Of a DNA stretch of 64,000 bases, positions 1 through 11,100 are shown one piece after another; the stretch's first letter is position 1; each line of letters starts with the position of its first letter. The translations under genes and the position numbers were made by a program. The DNA is from Doryteuthis pealeii (taxonomy: Eukaryota > Mollusca > Cephalopoda > Myopsida > Loliginidae): assembly GCA_023376005.1 (NCBI GenBank), contig CM042179.1:14410252-14474251 (forward strand). The letters run 5' to 3'. Under the pieces are notes generated by a model. The model made no database searches and had not been told where the DNA came from. It was given only the letters and a program-made list of their open reading frames with translations.

Positions 1-395
1 CCTCCAGTGGGGCCACCTGTTGACCGTGGGTAGCGATCCGTGATGCTTAAAGATGGAACCCAGGTGGCTGAGTAGTCCATGACATGCAACATTCCACTTT
101 GGACCTTACTTAGGCTAAACGGGCGGTCAGAGAGACCCTCCGATCAGCTGGTCATGTCAAGCCCAAGCACCTATATGATTGTCTCGAACATATTGCCCTT
201 ATGGTAGCCCAACCCTTTTTATCATGTGGGTGCTAGAAGGCGGTTTAATGAGGGTCTTCATGTTAGGATCCCATATATGGGTTAAATAGGAAATGTGTAT
301 CCATTAAGAATGAATTCATTTCAAAACTTTGTCGGCATTAAATGACCCTCTGAGTTTGATATGCCCTAAAAACCAAAACCAAACCAAACCAAAAT
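1..395 (+). repeat. Element D, 5'-truncated copy
   Basis: Part of a roughly 450-600 bp dispersed element that also lies at 462-927, 48199-48650 and 55998-56597. It ends at the right in an A/C-rich tail of AAACC-type units, which I take as the 3' end. The window edge cuts its 5' part. It is the same physical copy as 48254-48650 if the fold-back is an artefact. No coding potential was recognised. Confidence 0.7.
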
Positions 396-452
396 ATTCC
401 ACATTTAAAATTAAATTGTTTCAAATTAGATTCTTTTTTTTTCCTTTTTTTT
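1..452. repeat. Terminal fold-back (third pass of the locus)
   Basis: Bases 1-408 are the near-exact reverse complement of 453-869 and are also a direct copy of 48254-48660. The turn-around lies in 409-452, an AT-rich stretch ending in poly-T that matches sequence just inside 48666-48710. So this segment is one more reading of the right-arm end before the sequence flips into the left arm. The arms differ by scattered single-base changes and indels. A fold-back with a short genomic loop is typical of chimeric or unsplit long reads. A genuine small inverted duplication cannot be excluded. Confidence 0.85.
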
Positions 453-461
453 TTAATGTGA

Positions 462-927
462 ATATTTTGGTTTGGTTGGTTGTTTTGTTTTAGGGGCATA
501 TCACACTCAGAGGGTATTTAATGCGACAAAGTTTTTTGAAATGAATTCATTCTTAATGGATCACATTTTTCCTATTTAACGCCATATATGGGATCCTAAA
601 ATGAAGACCCCATTAAACCGCCTTCTAGCCACCGCACATGATATAAAGGGTTGGGGCTTTACCATAAGGGCAAATATGTTCGACGACAATCATATAGGTG
701 CTTTGGGCTTACATGACAAGCTGATCGGAGGGGGTCTCTCTGACCGCCGGTTTAGCTAAGTAAGTCCAAAGTGGAATGTTGCCATGTCATGGATCTACTC
801 AGCCACTGGGTTCCATCTTTAAGCATACGGATTCGCTACCCACGGTCAACAGGTGGCCGCACTTGGAGGAGTCTTATCCTCTGCAGAGAAGTGCAATCGG
901 TATATCTAAACCCAAGCCGGACCAGGG
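462..927 (-). repeat. Element D, left-arm copy
   Basis: Minus-strand copy of element D with its AAACC-type tail at the low-coordinate end and its 5' end near 927 (CCCTGTCGG-like start on the minus strand). It is the mirror of 48199-48650. The short open frame at 771-971 crosses this repeat and is not a gene. Confidence 0.7.
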
Positions 928-982
928 CTGAAATGTGGAATATAACAAATCAGATATACACATTTAAGTAAATATGTATTTA

Positions 983-1231
983 CCAACCCACTTGCAGCGA
1001 ATAGAATGCATCACAAGGTCATTTTTTAAGGCGGGATTTTAAAATGGTTTTAAAATTTTATTATCTTTTTTTTCTCTTAGAACCGGTTGTTATACGAGAT
1101 TTAAAAAGCTCAGTCTGAACTACTATTTACCCTATCTTTGAGTGAGATAGTTGGATTCATACCATTCCCAGGTATTATTGCTATGTGAAATGCATCTGCT
1201 TGTCCAGATTCGTGTCTGTTTTTCCTCGACA
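983..1231 (-). repeat. SINE-like repeat B, copy B2
   Basis: Matches the family defined by GCATTTCACATAGCGCTAAT, a block near CTCCAGCTATGGGTAAATAG, and a 3' end near TTGTGTCACATCC (all on the minus strand here). This copy is divergent and has T-rich insertions near 1060-1075. Mirror of 47905-48152. Confidence 0.6.
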
Positions 1232-1666
1232 ATAACCATTATCAGACACGATCGCCCTCCTTTGTACTTTAAGGAAATAAGCGCTACATTGTCAAATATA
1301 AGTTATGTCAATAAACTATATGATAGTAAAATGACTGTGAATTTGATGTGTAGATGTGCATGTATGTGCATGTGTGCACATGTATGAACGAAAGCTTGAC
1401 ACACCAAACGTTGGTAAATAGATTTTATTAATCACGACCGGTTTTGGCATTGGTTAATTTACAGAAGTGTTTGTTTTGAACTGTTAACATTTCAGTTTAT
1501 GACGTCAGGATTAGCCATTCACGTTTATAAAAAAATCTAACACTTAAACGACATTTCAATTCTATAATGAGAAACCCGTTATTATGTAATAATATTATAA
1601 GATTTTCCCTCAAAGATGTTAAGTAGAGAATAACGCGAAATAAGATTATTTGCTGGCTTAAAATGT

Positions 1667-1668
<2 letters not shown>
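1232..1668. other. No recognisable gene; AT-rich spacer
   Basis: This holds a dispersed-looking segment at about 1400-1480 (ACGACCGGTTTTGGCATTGG), which resembles the terminal sequence of some retroelements but cannot be assigned. The frame at 1151-1387 spans repeat B and is not convincing. Mirror at about 47460-47904. Confidence 0.5.

Positions 1669-1711
<43 letters not shown>
1669..1711. repeat. Poly-T run, left arm only
   Basis: About 43 T in a row. The mirror position at about 47458 has only a short A run (about 6), so the length is probably a sequencing or consensus artefact. Confidence 0.85.
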
Positions 1712-1712
<1 letters not shown>

Positions 1713-1715
1713 GTG

Positions 1716-1950
1716 AGGATCGGTTTAGGCTTAGTCGGTAGAGCATCCCCTAGTAACCACAAGGTTCTGGGTTCGATATCAGTCTTCAGCAACTCTGCGC
1801 ATGAGTAAGCAACAGATTGAGTAAATCTGATAAGTGGCGATAAAGTGGGAACCGAAGATGATTGTCCGCGCTCGATCTGCTTGTGTTAGCAAAAAAGGGG
1901 ATAGGCTCATTCTTCGATGGTCCGGCTGAAAACCCACAATAGTCCCCTCC
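1716..1950 (+). repeat. tRNA-derived SINE A, copy A9 (divergent)
   Basis: Begins with a tRNA-like head: an A-box-like stretch (TTAGTCGGTAGAGCATCCCC) and a B-box-like GGTTCGATATC about 35 bases later. The body then carries the family's GGGGATAG and GGCTGAAAACCCACAATAG blocks, related to the 'GGGGATAG...CTGATACCGA' body of other copies. It would be a pol III-type non-autonomous retroposon. There is no functional tRNA cloverleaf. Mirror 47222-47452. Confidence 0.7.
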
Positions 1951-2007
1951 GCCATTTTGAATTGTAAGTACTTGTGAACAATCATATCATATATATATAC
2001 AACCCTT

Positions 2008-2170
2008 CCACACGAGCAGGATGTGACACCAAGGTCAAATTTCTTTAAGCGCGGAGTTTTTAAAGGTTTGAATTCAGAGTTTCCTTCTCCAGACGGTTGC
2101 CTAACCAAGGTTAAAGAGCCCAGTAATGCCCTACTATTTACCCATAGCTGGAGGGAGAGTAAGGATTCTA

Positions 2171-2260
<90 letters not shown>

Positions 2261-2330
2261 CCCAAGGGTAAATAGCGCCTAAGTGAAATGCAATTCCACG
2301 TCCAGGATTTGAACTCGGGGCGACAAGTCC
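2008..2330 (-). repeat. SINE-like repeat B, copy B1 with poly-T insertion
   Basis: Minus-strand copy of repeat B. Its 5' end has a good B-box-like GAGTTCAAATCC (plus strand GGATTTGAACTC near 2305-2320). Its 3' end is TTGGTGTCACATCCTG-like near 2020. It is interrupted at 2174-2260 by a very long T run that the mirror copy at 46925-47168 lacks. The reading frame at 1779-2339 is driven by that T run and is not a gene. Confidence 0.65.
2174..2260. repeat. Poly-T run of about 87 bases, left arm only
   Basis: T homopolymer broken once by G at 2216. The mirror copy at about 47008-47015 has ordinary sequence (GGAAAGGTATGAATCC) in its place, which argues that this run is spurious. Confidence 0.85.
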
Positions 2331-2414
2331 ATTTCCCATGAGTTATAGATTCTAGATGTAATATCCATCTATCTTCATGATTGATTCGATGTTTGATATG
2401 TTTTTTATCCAGTT

Positions 2415-2775
2415 GGGCACATAAAAAACTGATATAAGGTTGGTTTAATACAGTTCTAAATGATAACCCTTGGAGGTTGCAGGTTCAATCCTGACTACGG
2501 GCGATGATAATATAGAATATTTAATATAGATGAACACTTGTACCCTGGTCATGGTTAACGGAATGAGAACAATCTACCCCAATGGATTAAATAAAGGGTT
2601 CATTTCGAAGTCTTGTGAAGGCTCCAATTAAGACATGAAGGCTTCCAAGTTCGCCAAGAAAGGTGCCACGAGATCGACAAGAAATACCTGAAAAAGGAGG
2701 AAGGGTACCTCGACCGAAACGTTGTGTATATAGCCATAAAGATAAGGACACAGTCCAAAATATCTAATAATACAA
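2415..2775 (+). repeat. tRNA-derived SINE C, copy C1
   Basis: The head holds a strong B-box match, GGTTCAATCC, at about 2482-2493. The body has TGGTTAACGGAATGAG, short GACAAGAA/CTCCCGAG-type repeats near 2620-2690, then a conserved block near CTGAAAAAGGAGGAAGGG ... CGAAACGTTGTGTATAT. The same layout recurs at 21545-21935, 37150-37515, 46487-46857 and 56598-56960. It is a non-coding retroposon. The 3' block loosely resembles a hammerhead core (see findings). Mirror 46487-46857. Confidence 0.65.
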
Positions 2776-3067
2776 TTTTTTTATCACAGTGAAGTTAAGT
2801 CATGGTCTGTTAATAAAATTGTTTAACTGGGAGTAATTTATTATGGTTTAAAGATGTTATTCTAAATAGCTGTCTGTTCTAAAATTGACAGGCTATTCCG
2901 ATTTTCCTATATACTGTTCAAAGCAAAGTGGGCAGGCTAAAAAGTATATAATATTTACACTATTACAGCTCGATTCTTATTTAATTTAAACGTCGAATTG
3001 GTAGTTGAACTTATAAATAAATTAGTGTACTTGATATATTTCCAGAAGAAACCTATTTCTATCGTTA

Positions 3068-3142
<75 letters not shown>
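3068..3142. repeat. (CA)n then (TA)n microsatellite
   Basis: A run of CA units followed by an interrupted TA run. Mirror at 46126-46193 as (TA)n then (TG)n. Confidence 0.95.
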
Positions 3143-3146
<4 letters not shown>

Positions 3147-3660
3147 TTTTGGATGTTTGTTTATTTAGAAGCGTTGCTGAACAAAGTATATATTACATTT
3201 TTACTTGAAGGCACTTACAACGCATGTATCGCATAAAATTCGATACTTTTTCTTATAGAAAATGACATGACAAGTGTAATCCCAGCAAAGGATCGCTCGG
3301 TGTGTAGAATATCGTACAGGACTGTTCGACTTTATTAAGTCTCATCAGCGATATATACTAACGGACTTCCTCCGACAGAAATCGGAACCGGGAACTTCAG
3401 CAGATACAGTGAAACACTAGTGAAACACTATATCGCCTCGGCCACAGTACACAGCTAACAATCCCAGTGAAATTAAGCTTGTCAAATGATACTACACGCC
3501 TCTACCATAATATCGTTTTTGAAAATAATAACAACAAACAGACCGCATGCCCTTCGGTTGGAGTGAATAAGATTTTTGGATGTTTGTTTATTTAGAAGCG
3601 TTTTACTGAATAAAGTATTTATTAAATTTTTACTTGAAGGCACAGTGAAATTAAGCTTGT
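3143..3660 (-). mobile_element. Penelope-like or retrozyme-like element with direct repeats
   Basis: Two direct repeats of about 75-85 bases (3143-3218 and 3571-3650, each with GATTTTTGGATGTTTG and TTTTTACTTGAAGGCAC) enclose a unit of about 430 bases that contains a hammerhead ribozyme motif on the minus strand. AAATTAAGCTTGT also occurs twice (about 3472 and 3645). Repeats flanking a type I hammerhead are the known layout of Penelope-like element terminal repeats and of metazoan retrozymes. No reverse transcriptase is visible, so this is a non-autonomous or remnant copy. Mirror 45620-46130. Confidence 0.5.
3309..3354 (-). ncRNA. Hammerhead ribozyme motif (left-arm reading)
   Basis: On the minus strand: stem I strand ATATCG, then the invariant CTGATGAG, stem II ACTT/AAGT closed by AATA, then CGAAC, a small stem III CA...TG, the cleavage triplet GTA, and the stem I partner CGATAT. 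The only core defect is one A missing from CGAAA. The right-arm reading (45919-45965) has the full CGAAA. Between the two readings the complete catalytic core and all three stems are accounted for. Self-cleavage is inferred from the motif. Confidence 0.7.
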
Positions 3661-3667
3661 TAAAATG

Positions 3668-3722
<55 letters not shown>
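3668..3722. repeat. (TA)n microsatellite
   Basis: Interrupted TA run directly after the second direct repeat of the hammerhead element. Mirror 45552-45600. Confidence 0.95.
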
Positions 3723-3723
<1 letters not shown>

Positions 3724-3958
3724 TCCTTTCGCGTCATCAGCAGGTTCCACTCATTCTACAATCTTCGTACCTTGGAAGATATTTACATAAAAACTCTCAA
3801 GCTTTCTCTCTTTCAGGCAGGGAGAATCACTTTTGGTCTGAGAGTTTTCGTTTTTGTTTTCACAATTCAAAACAATCCAATTGCATACTTGTTGACTTTT
3901 AATCCTTAATTTGACTCTTGATGAGAGAGGAAACGAAAGCGCTTAGTCGATCTCCAAT
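3723..3958. other. No recognisable gene
   Basis: Mixed-composition spacer between two microsatellites, mirrored at about 45320-45551. I see no repeat family, splice site pattern or coding signal. Confidence 0.5.
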
Positions 3959-3995
<37 letters not shown>

Positions 3996-4018
3996 CTTCT
4001 CTCTCTCTCTCCCCTCTC
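3959..4018. repeat. (TC)n microsatellite
   Basis: TC run broken by TT and CCC. The mirror at 45266-45318 is a cleaner (GA)n, another sign of noise in this arm. Confidence 0.95.
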
Positions 4019-4117
4019 TTTGTGGTTTTGTGTTTATTTATGTTTTTCCCCTCTCAACTACAATTAAAAATCATTTCAATAAAATCAAATTATGCCATTA
4101 GATTTTGTACCACATCA

Positions 4118-4118
<1 letters not shown>

Positions 4119-4159
<41 letters not shown>

Positions 4160-4220
4160 TAATAATATATATATATGTATGGTGTGTGTGTGTGTGTGTT
4201 GTGTGTGTGTGTGTGTGTGG
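4119..4220. repeat. (TA)n then (TG)n microsatellite
   Basis: A TA run with interruptions, followed by two TG runs. Frames reading IYIYIY and CVCVCV across it are translation of the repeat. Mirror 45057-45158. Confidence 0.95.
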
Positions 4221-4489
4221 GTGCCTTTTATATGCTTTTACGCACGCACACGTTTTCCTCTTTTTTTTTTATCAAATCAAAAGGTTTTGACCTGAAAGGA
4301 CAGACAATAATATATAAACAGGATGAGAGTAGAAATGAAAATTCCCTCAATGAATGAATGAATGTGTCTGGGTAACCGCCAAAAGAAAACGAATTAAGTT
4401 GAGATACCGCTAAATCAACAATCGTAGCTACATTGGAAAATGTCTTTTTTATATAGTTTTGATTTGCTCTATTCGATAATCTTATTATA

Positions 4490-4775
4490 ATGGAGATTGT
4501 GTGTTTTCTGTCTGTAACCGAAACTATATCACTGCTCAAGTCACAAGTCCCTCTGCTATTTGCGTCACATTCTCCATGAATTCCTGTTTTATTTTAAACC
4601 TCAATTATTAATAAAAACGTTTTTATATTATTGATACTGTTCGGCATGTCTACATACTGATAATATGCATTTGTATCTATATATTATAACAAAATAGCGC
4701 TTTGCAGTGTTAATGAGAAGGATAATATGCATATTGATATTAAAAAAATTGTACTTAATAAATATGTGCTTGATA
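4490..4775 (-). repeat. About 300-bp dispersed duplicate, left-arm copy
   Basis: The minus strand matches 53215-53527 (plus) over roughly 300 bases, including GTTTCGGTTACAGACAGAAA and ATTATCAGTATGTAGACATG. Its mirror 44500-44810 gives the clearer alignment. The nature of the repeat is unknown. Confidence 0.65.
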
Positions 4776-5195
4776 TTATTGTTAAGTATCTGGCCGCCAT
4801 CCTTGGCCTGTTGGAAAGAACTCTAAGTAAATAAGTAAGTAAGTCTCGAGTTATAGAATCCTTTGGTAAGTAAATAAGTCCCGTGATATAGAATCCTTTT
4901 AGGTCCGTCGTCCAAGAAGATCCAAGTAGTAGTGAGCTAAGATTAGAATCAGCCAGTATAAATAACAACAACAGCAGCAGAGCACTGCCAGTGATTGGAC
5001 AACAGGCTGGTCACATGGTAGTCGGTGAGTCTATAAGTAGAAGTAGGCATTTACCACACGCCTTATATCCTAAAATCCCAACAATTTTTGATTTCGAGAA
5101 AAGTGAAATAACTGTAAAGTGAGACTTTGATTTACGTACATAGGCGCTTATTAGACCACAATGTCTAACTAGCAGAAATTATTCAGATTTACGCC
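4776..5195. other. No recognisable gene before the satellite
   Basis: Contains a short imperfect direct repeat at about 4826-4915 (TAAGTAAGTCTCG / GAATCCTTTGGTAAGTAAAT) and an (AAC)(AGC) stretch near 4965. Mirror at about 44085-44500. Confidence 0.45.
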
Positions 5196-8100
5196 CCATC
5201 GTGGTATAAGTGTTAACAAGCTAGTCTCACAGGTCTATTACTACTGAATAGCGAGTTCCAATTGCTGATGCGCAATACTTGTGACTGTGTCATATTCTAC
5301 CGTAACGAACGGATTATATAAATACCTATCTTTTGTAGTGGGCGTCAGCATCGTTTATGTTATGATTACCAAACTAGTCTCGCAGGTCTATTACTACTGA
5401 ATAGCGAGTTTCCACCATTGCTGGATGCGCAATACTTGTGGATGTGTCATATCATACCCGTAACGAACGGATTATATAAATACCTATCTTTTGTAGTGGG
5501 CGTCAGCATCGTTATGTTATGATTACCAAGCTAGTCTCACAGGTCTATTACTACTGAATAGCGAGTTCCACCATTGCTGGATGCGGCAATACTTGTGACT
5601 GTGTCATATCATACCCGTAACGAACGGATTATATAAATTACCTATCTTTTGTAGTGGGCGTCAGCATCGTTATGTTATGATTACCAAACTAGTCTCGCAG
5701 GTCTATTACTACTGAATAGCGAGTTCCACCATTGCTGGATGCGCCAATACTTGTGACTGTGTCATATCATAACCCGTAACGAACGGATTATAATAATAAC
5801 CTATCTTTTGTAGTGGGCGTCAGCATCGTTATGTTATGATTACCAAACTAGTCTCGCAGGTCTATTACTACTGAATAGCGAGTTCCACCATTGCTGGATG
5901 CGCAATACTTGGTGACTGTGTCATATCATACCCGTAACGAACGGATTATATAAATACCTATCTTTTGTAGTGGGCGTCAGCATCGTTATGTTATGATTAC
6001 CAAACTAGTCTCGAGGTCTATTACTACTGAATAGCGAGTTCCACCATTGCTGGATGCGCAATACTTGTGACTGTGTCATATCATACCCGTAACGAACGGA
6101 TTATATAAATACCTATCTTTTGTAGTGGGCGTCAGCATCGTTATGTTATGATTACCAAACTAGTCTCGCAGGTCTATACTACTGAATAGCGAGTTCCCAC
6201 ATTGCTGGAATGCGCAATACTTGTGACTGTGTCATATCATACCCGTAACGAACGGATTATATAAATACCTATCTTTTGTAGTGGGCGTCAGCATCGTTAT
6301 GTTATGATTACCAAACTAGTCTCGCAGGTCTATTACTACTGAATAGCGAGTTCCACCATTGCTGGATGCGCAAACTTGTGACTGTGTCATATCATACCCG
6401 TAACGAACGGATTATATAAATACCTATCTTTTGTAGTGGGCGTCAGCATCGTTATGTTATGATTACCAAACTAGTCTCGCAGGTCTATTACTACTGAATA
6501 GCGAGTTCCACCATTGCTGGATGCGCAATACTTGTGACTGTGTCATATCATACCCGTAAACGAACGGATTATATAAATACCTATCTTTTGTAGTGGGCGT
6601 CAGCATCGTTATGTTATGATTACCAAACTAGTCTCGCAGGTCTATTACTACTGAATAGCGAGTTCCACCATTGCTGGATGCGCAATACTTGTGACTGTGT
6701 CATATCATACCCGTAACGAACGGATTATATAAATACCTATCTTTTGTAGTGGGCGTCAGCATCGTTATGTTATGATTACCAAACTAGTCTCGCAGGTCTA
6801 TTACTACTGAATAGCGAGTTCCACCATTGCTGGATGCGCAATACTTGTGACTGTGTTCATATCATACCCGTAACGAACGGATTATATAAATACCTATCTT
6901 TTGTAGTGGGCGTCAGCATCGTTATGTTATGATTACCAAGCTAGTCTCACAGGTCTATTACTACTGAATAGAGAGTTCCACCATTGCTGGATGCGCAATA
7001 CTTGTGACTGTGTCATATCATACCCGTAACGAACGGATTATATAAATACCTATCTTTTGTAGTGGGCGTCAGCATCGTTATGTTATGATTACCAAGCTAG
7101 TCTCACAGGTCTATTACTACTGAATAGCGAGTTCCACCATTGCTGGATGCGCAATACTTGTGACTGTGTCATATCATACCCGTAACGAACGGATTATATA
7201 AATACCTATCTTTTGTAGTGGGCGTCAGCATCGTTATGTTATGATTACCAAACTAGTCTCGCAGGTCTATTACTACTGAATAGCGAGTTCCACCATTGCT
7301 GGATGCGCAATACTTGTGACTGTGTCATATCATACCCGTAACGAACGGATTATATAAATACCTATCTTTTGTAGTGGGCGTCAGCATCGTTTATGTTATG
7401 ATTACCAAACTAGTCTCGCAGGTCTATTACTACTGAATAGCGAGTTCCACCATTGCTGGATGCGCAATACTTGTGACTGTGTCATATCATACCCGTAACG
7501 AACGGATTATATAAATACCTATCTTTTGTAGTGGGCGTCAGCATCGTTATGTTATGATTACCAAACTAGTCTCGCAGGTCTATTACTACTGAATAGCGAG
7601 TTCCACCATTGCTGGATGCGCAATACTTGTGACTGTGTCATATCATACCCGTAACGAACGGATTATATAAATACCTATCTTTTGTAGTGGGCGTCAGCAT
7701 CGTTATGTTATGATTACGAAGCTAGTCTCGCAGGTCTATTACTACTGAATAGCGAGTTCCACCATTGCTGGATGCGCAATACTTGTGACTGTGTCATATC
7801 ATACCCGTAACGAACGGATTATATAAATACCTATCTTTTGTAGTGGGCGTCAGCATCGTTATGTTATGATTACGAAGCTAGTCTCGCAGGTCTATTACTA
7901 CTGAATAGCGAGTTCCACCATTGCTGGATGCGCAATACTTGTGACTGTGTCATATCATACCCGTAACGAACGGATATATAAATACCTATCTTTTGTAGTG
8001 GGCGTCAGCATCGTTATGTTATGATTACGAAGCTAGTCTCGCAGGTCTATTACTACTGAATAGAGAGTTCCACCATTGCTGGATGCGCAATACTTGTGAC

Positions 8101-11100
8101 TGTGTCATATCATACCCGTAACGAACGGATTATATAAATACCTATCTTGTAGTGGGCGTCAGCATCGTTATGTTATGATTACGAAGCTAGTCTCGCAGGT
8201 CTATTACTACTGAATAGCGAGTTCCACCATTGCTGGATGCGCAATACTTGTGACTGTGTCATATCATACCCGTAACGAACGGATTATATAAATACCTATC
8301 TTTTGTAGTGGGCGTCAGCATCGTTATGTTATGATTACGAAGCTAGTCTCGCAGGTCTATTTACTACTGAATAGCGAGTTCCACCATTGCTAGATGCGCA
8401 ATACTTATGACTGTGTCATATCATACCCGTAACGAACGGGATTATATAAATACCTATCTTTTGTAGTGGGCGTCAGCATCGTTATGTTATGATTACGAAG
8501 CTAGTCTCGCAGGTCTATTACTACTGAATAGCGAGTTTCCACCATTGCTAGATGCGCCAATTACTTATGACTGTGTCATATCATACCCGTAACGAACGGA
8601 TTATATAAATACCTATCTTTTTGTAGTGGGCGTCAGCATCGTTATTGTTATGATTACGAAGCTAGTCTCGCAGGTCTATTACTACTGAATAGCGATTTCC
8701 ACCATTGCTAGATGCGCAATACTTGTGACTGTGTCATATCATACCGTAACGAACGGGATTATATAAATAACCTATCTTTTGTAGTGGGCGTCAGCATCGT
8801 TATGTTATGATTACGAAGCTAGTCTCGCAGGTCTATTACTACTGAATAGCGAGTTCCACCATTGCTAGATGCGCAATACTTATGACTGTGTCATATCATA
8901 CCCGTAACGAACGGATTATATAAATACCTATCTTTTGTAGTGGGCGTCAGCATCGTTATGTTATATGATTACGAAGCTAGTCTCGCAGGTCTATTACTAC
9001 TGAATAGCGAGTTCCACCATTGCTAGATGCGCAATACTTTGATGACTGTGTCATATTCATACCCGTAACGAACGGATTATATAAATACCTATCTTTTGTA
9101 GTGGCGTCAGCATCGTTATGTTATGATTACGAAGCTAGTCTCGCAGGTCTATTACTACTGAATAGCGAGTTCCACCATTGCCTAGATTGCGCAATACTTA
9201 TGACTGTGGTTCATATCATACCCGTAACGAACGGATTATATAAATACCTATCTTTTGTAGTGGGCGTCAGCATCGTTATGTTATGATTACGAAGCTAGTC
9301 TCGCAGGTCTATTACTACTGAATAGAGAGTTCCACCATTGCTGGATGCGCAATACTTGTGACTGTGTCATATCATACCCGTAACGAACGGATTATATAAA
9401 TACCTATCTTTTGTAGTGGGCGTCAGCATCGTTATGTTTATGATTACGAAGCTAGTCTCGCAGGTCTATTACTACTGAATAGCGATTTCCACCATTGCTG
9501 GATGCGCAATACTTGTGACTGTGTCATATCATACCCGTAACGAACGGATTATATTAAATACCTATTTTTGTAGTGGGCGTCAGCATCGTTATGTTATGAT
9601 TACGAAGCTAGTCTCGCAGTCTATTACTACTGAATAGCGAGTTCCACCATTGCTAGATGCGCAATACTTATGGACTGTGTCATAACCATACCCGTAAACG
9701 AACGGTTATTATAAATACCTAATCTTTTTTGAGTGGGCGTTTCAGCATCGTTATGTTTATGATACCAAACTAGTCTCGCAGGTCTATTACTACTGAATAG
9801 AGAGTTTCCACCATTGCTGGATGCGCAATACTTGTGACTGTGTCATATCATACCCGTAACGAACGGGGATTATATAAATACCTATCTTTTGTAGTGGGCG
9901 TCAGCATCGTTATGTTATGATTACGAAGCTAGTCTCGGCAGGTCTATTACTACTGAATAGCGAGTTCCACCATTGCTGGATGCGCAATACTGTTTGACTG
10001 TGTCATATCATAACCGTAACGACGGATTATATAAATACCTACTTTTGTAGTGGGGTCAGCATCGTTATGGTTATTGATTACGAAGCTTTAGTCTCGCAGG
10101 TCCTATTACTAACTGAATTTAGCGAGTCCACCATTGCTTAGTTGCGCAATACTTATGACGTGTCATATCATACCCGTAAACGAACGGATTATATAAATAC
10201 CTATCTTTTGTAGTGGGCGTCAGCATCGTTATGTTATGATTACGAAGCTAGTCTCGCAGGTCTATTACTACTGAATAGCGAGTTCCACCATTGCTGGATG
10301 CGCAATACTTTGTGACTGTGTCATATCATACCCGTAACGAACGATTATTATAAATACCTAATCTTTGTGTGGGCGTCAGGCATCGTTATGATTGATTACG
10401 AAGCTAGTCTCGCAGGGTTTATTACTACTGAATAGCGAGTTCCACCATGCTAGATGCGCAATACTTATGACTGTGTCATATCATACCCGTAACGAACGGA
10501 TTATATAAATACCTATCTTTTGTAGTGGCGGTCAGCATCGTTATGTTTAGATTACCAAACTAGTCTCGCAGGTCTATTACTACTGAATAGAGAGTATCCA
10601 CCATGCTGGATTGCGCAATACTTGTGACTTGTGTCATTATATACCCGTAACGAAACGGATTTATAAATACCTATTCTTTTGTAGTGGGCTTCAGCATCGT
10701 TATGTTATTGATTACGAAGCTAGTCTCGCGGTCCTATTAATTACTGAATAGCGAGCTTCCACCATTCTGGTATGCGCAATACTTGTGACTGTGTCATATC
10801 ATACCCCGTAACGAACGATTATTATAAAATACCTATTTTCTTTGTAGTGGCGTCAGCATCGTTATGTTATGATTACGAAGCTAGTCTCGCAAGGTCTATA
10901 CTACTGAATAGCGAGTCCACCATTGCTAGATGCGCATACTTTATCTGTGTCATATATACCCGTAACGAACGGATTATATAAATACTATTCTTTTGTAGTG
11001 GCGTCAGCATCGTTTTATGTATGATACGAGCTAGTCTCGCAGGTCTATTACTACTGAATAGAGAGTTCCACCATTGCTGGATGCGCAATACTTGTGACTG

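Noticed and set aside
1779..2339. 186-residue minus-strand open frame
   Set aside because: Most of it is a lysine run from an inflated poly-T tract. It also overlaps SINE-like repeats and is absent in the mirror arm.
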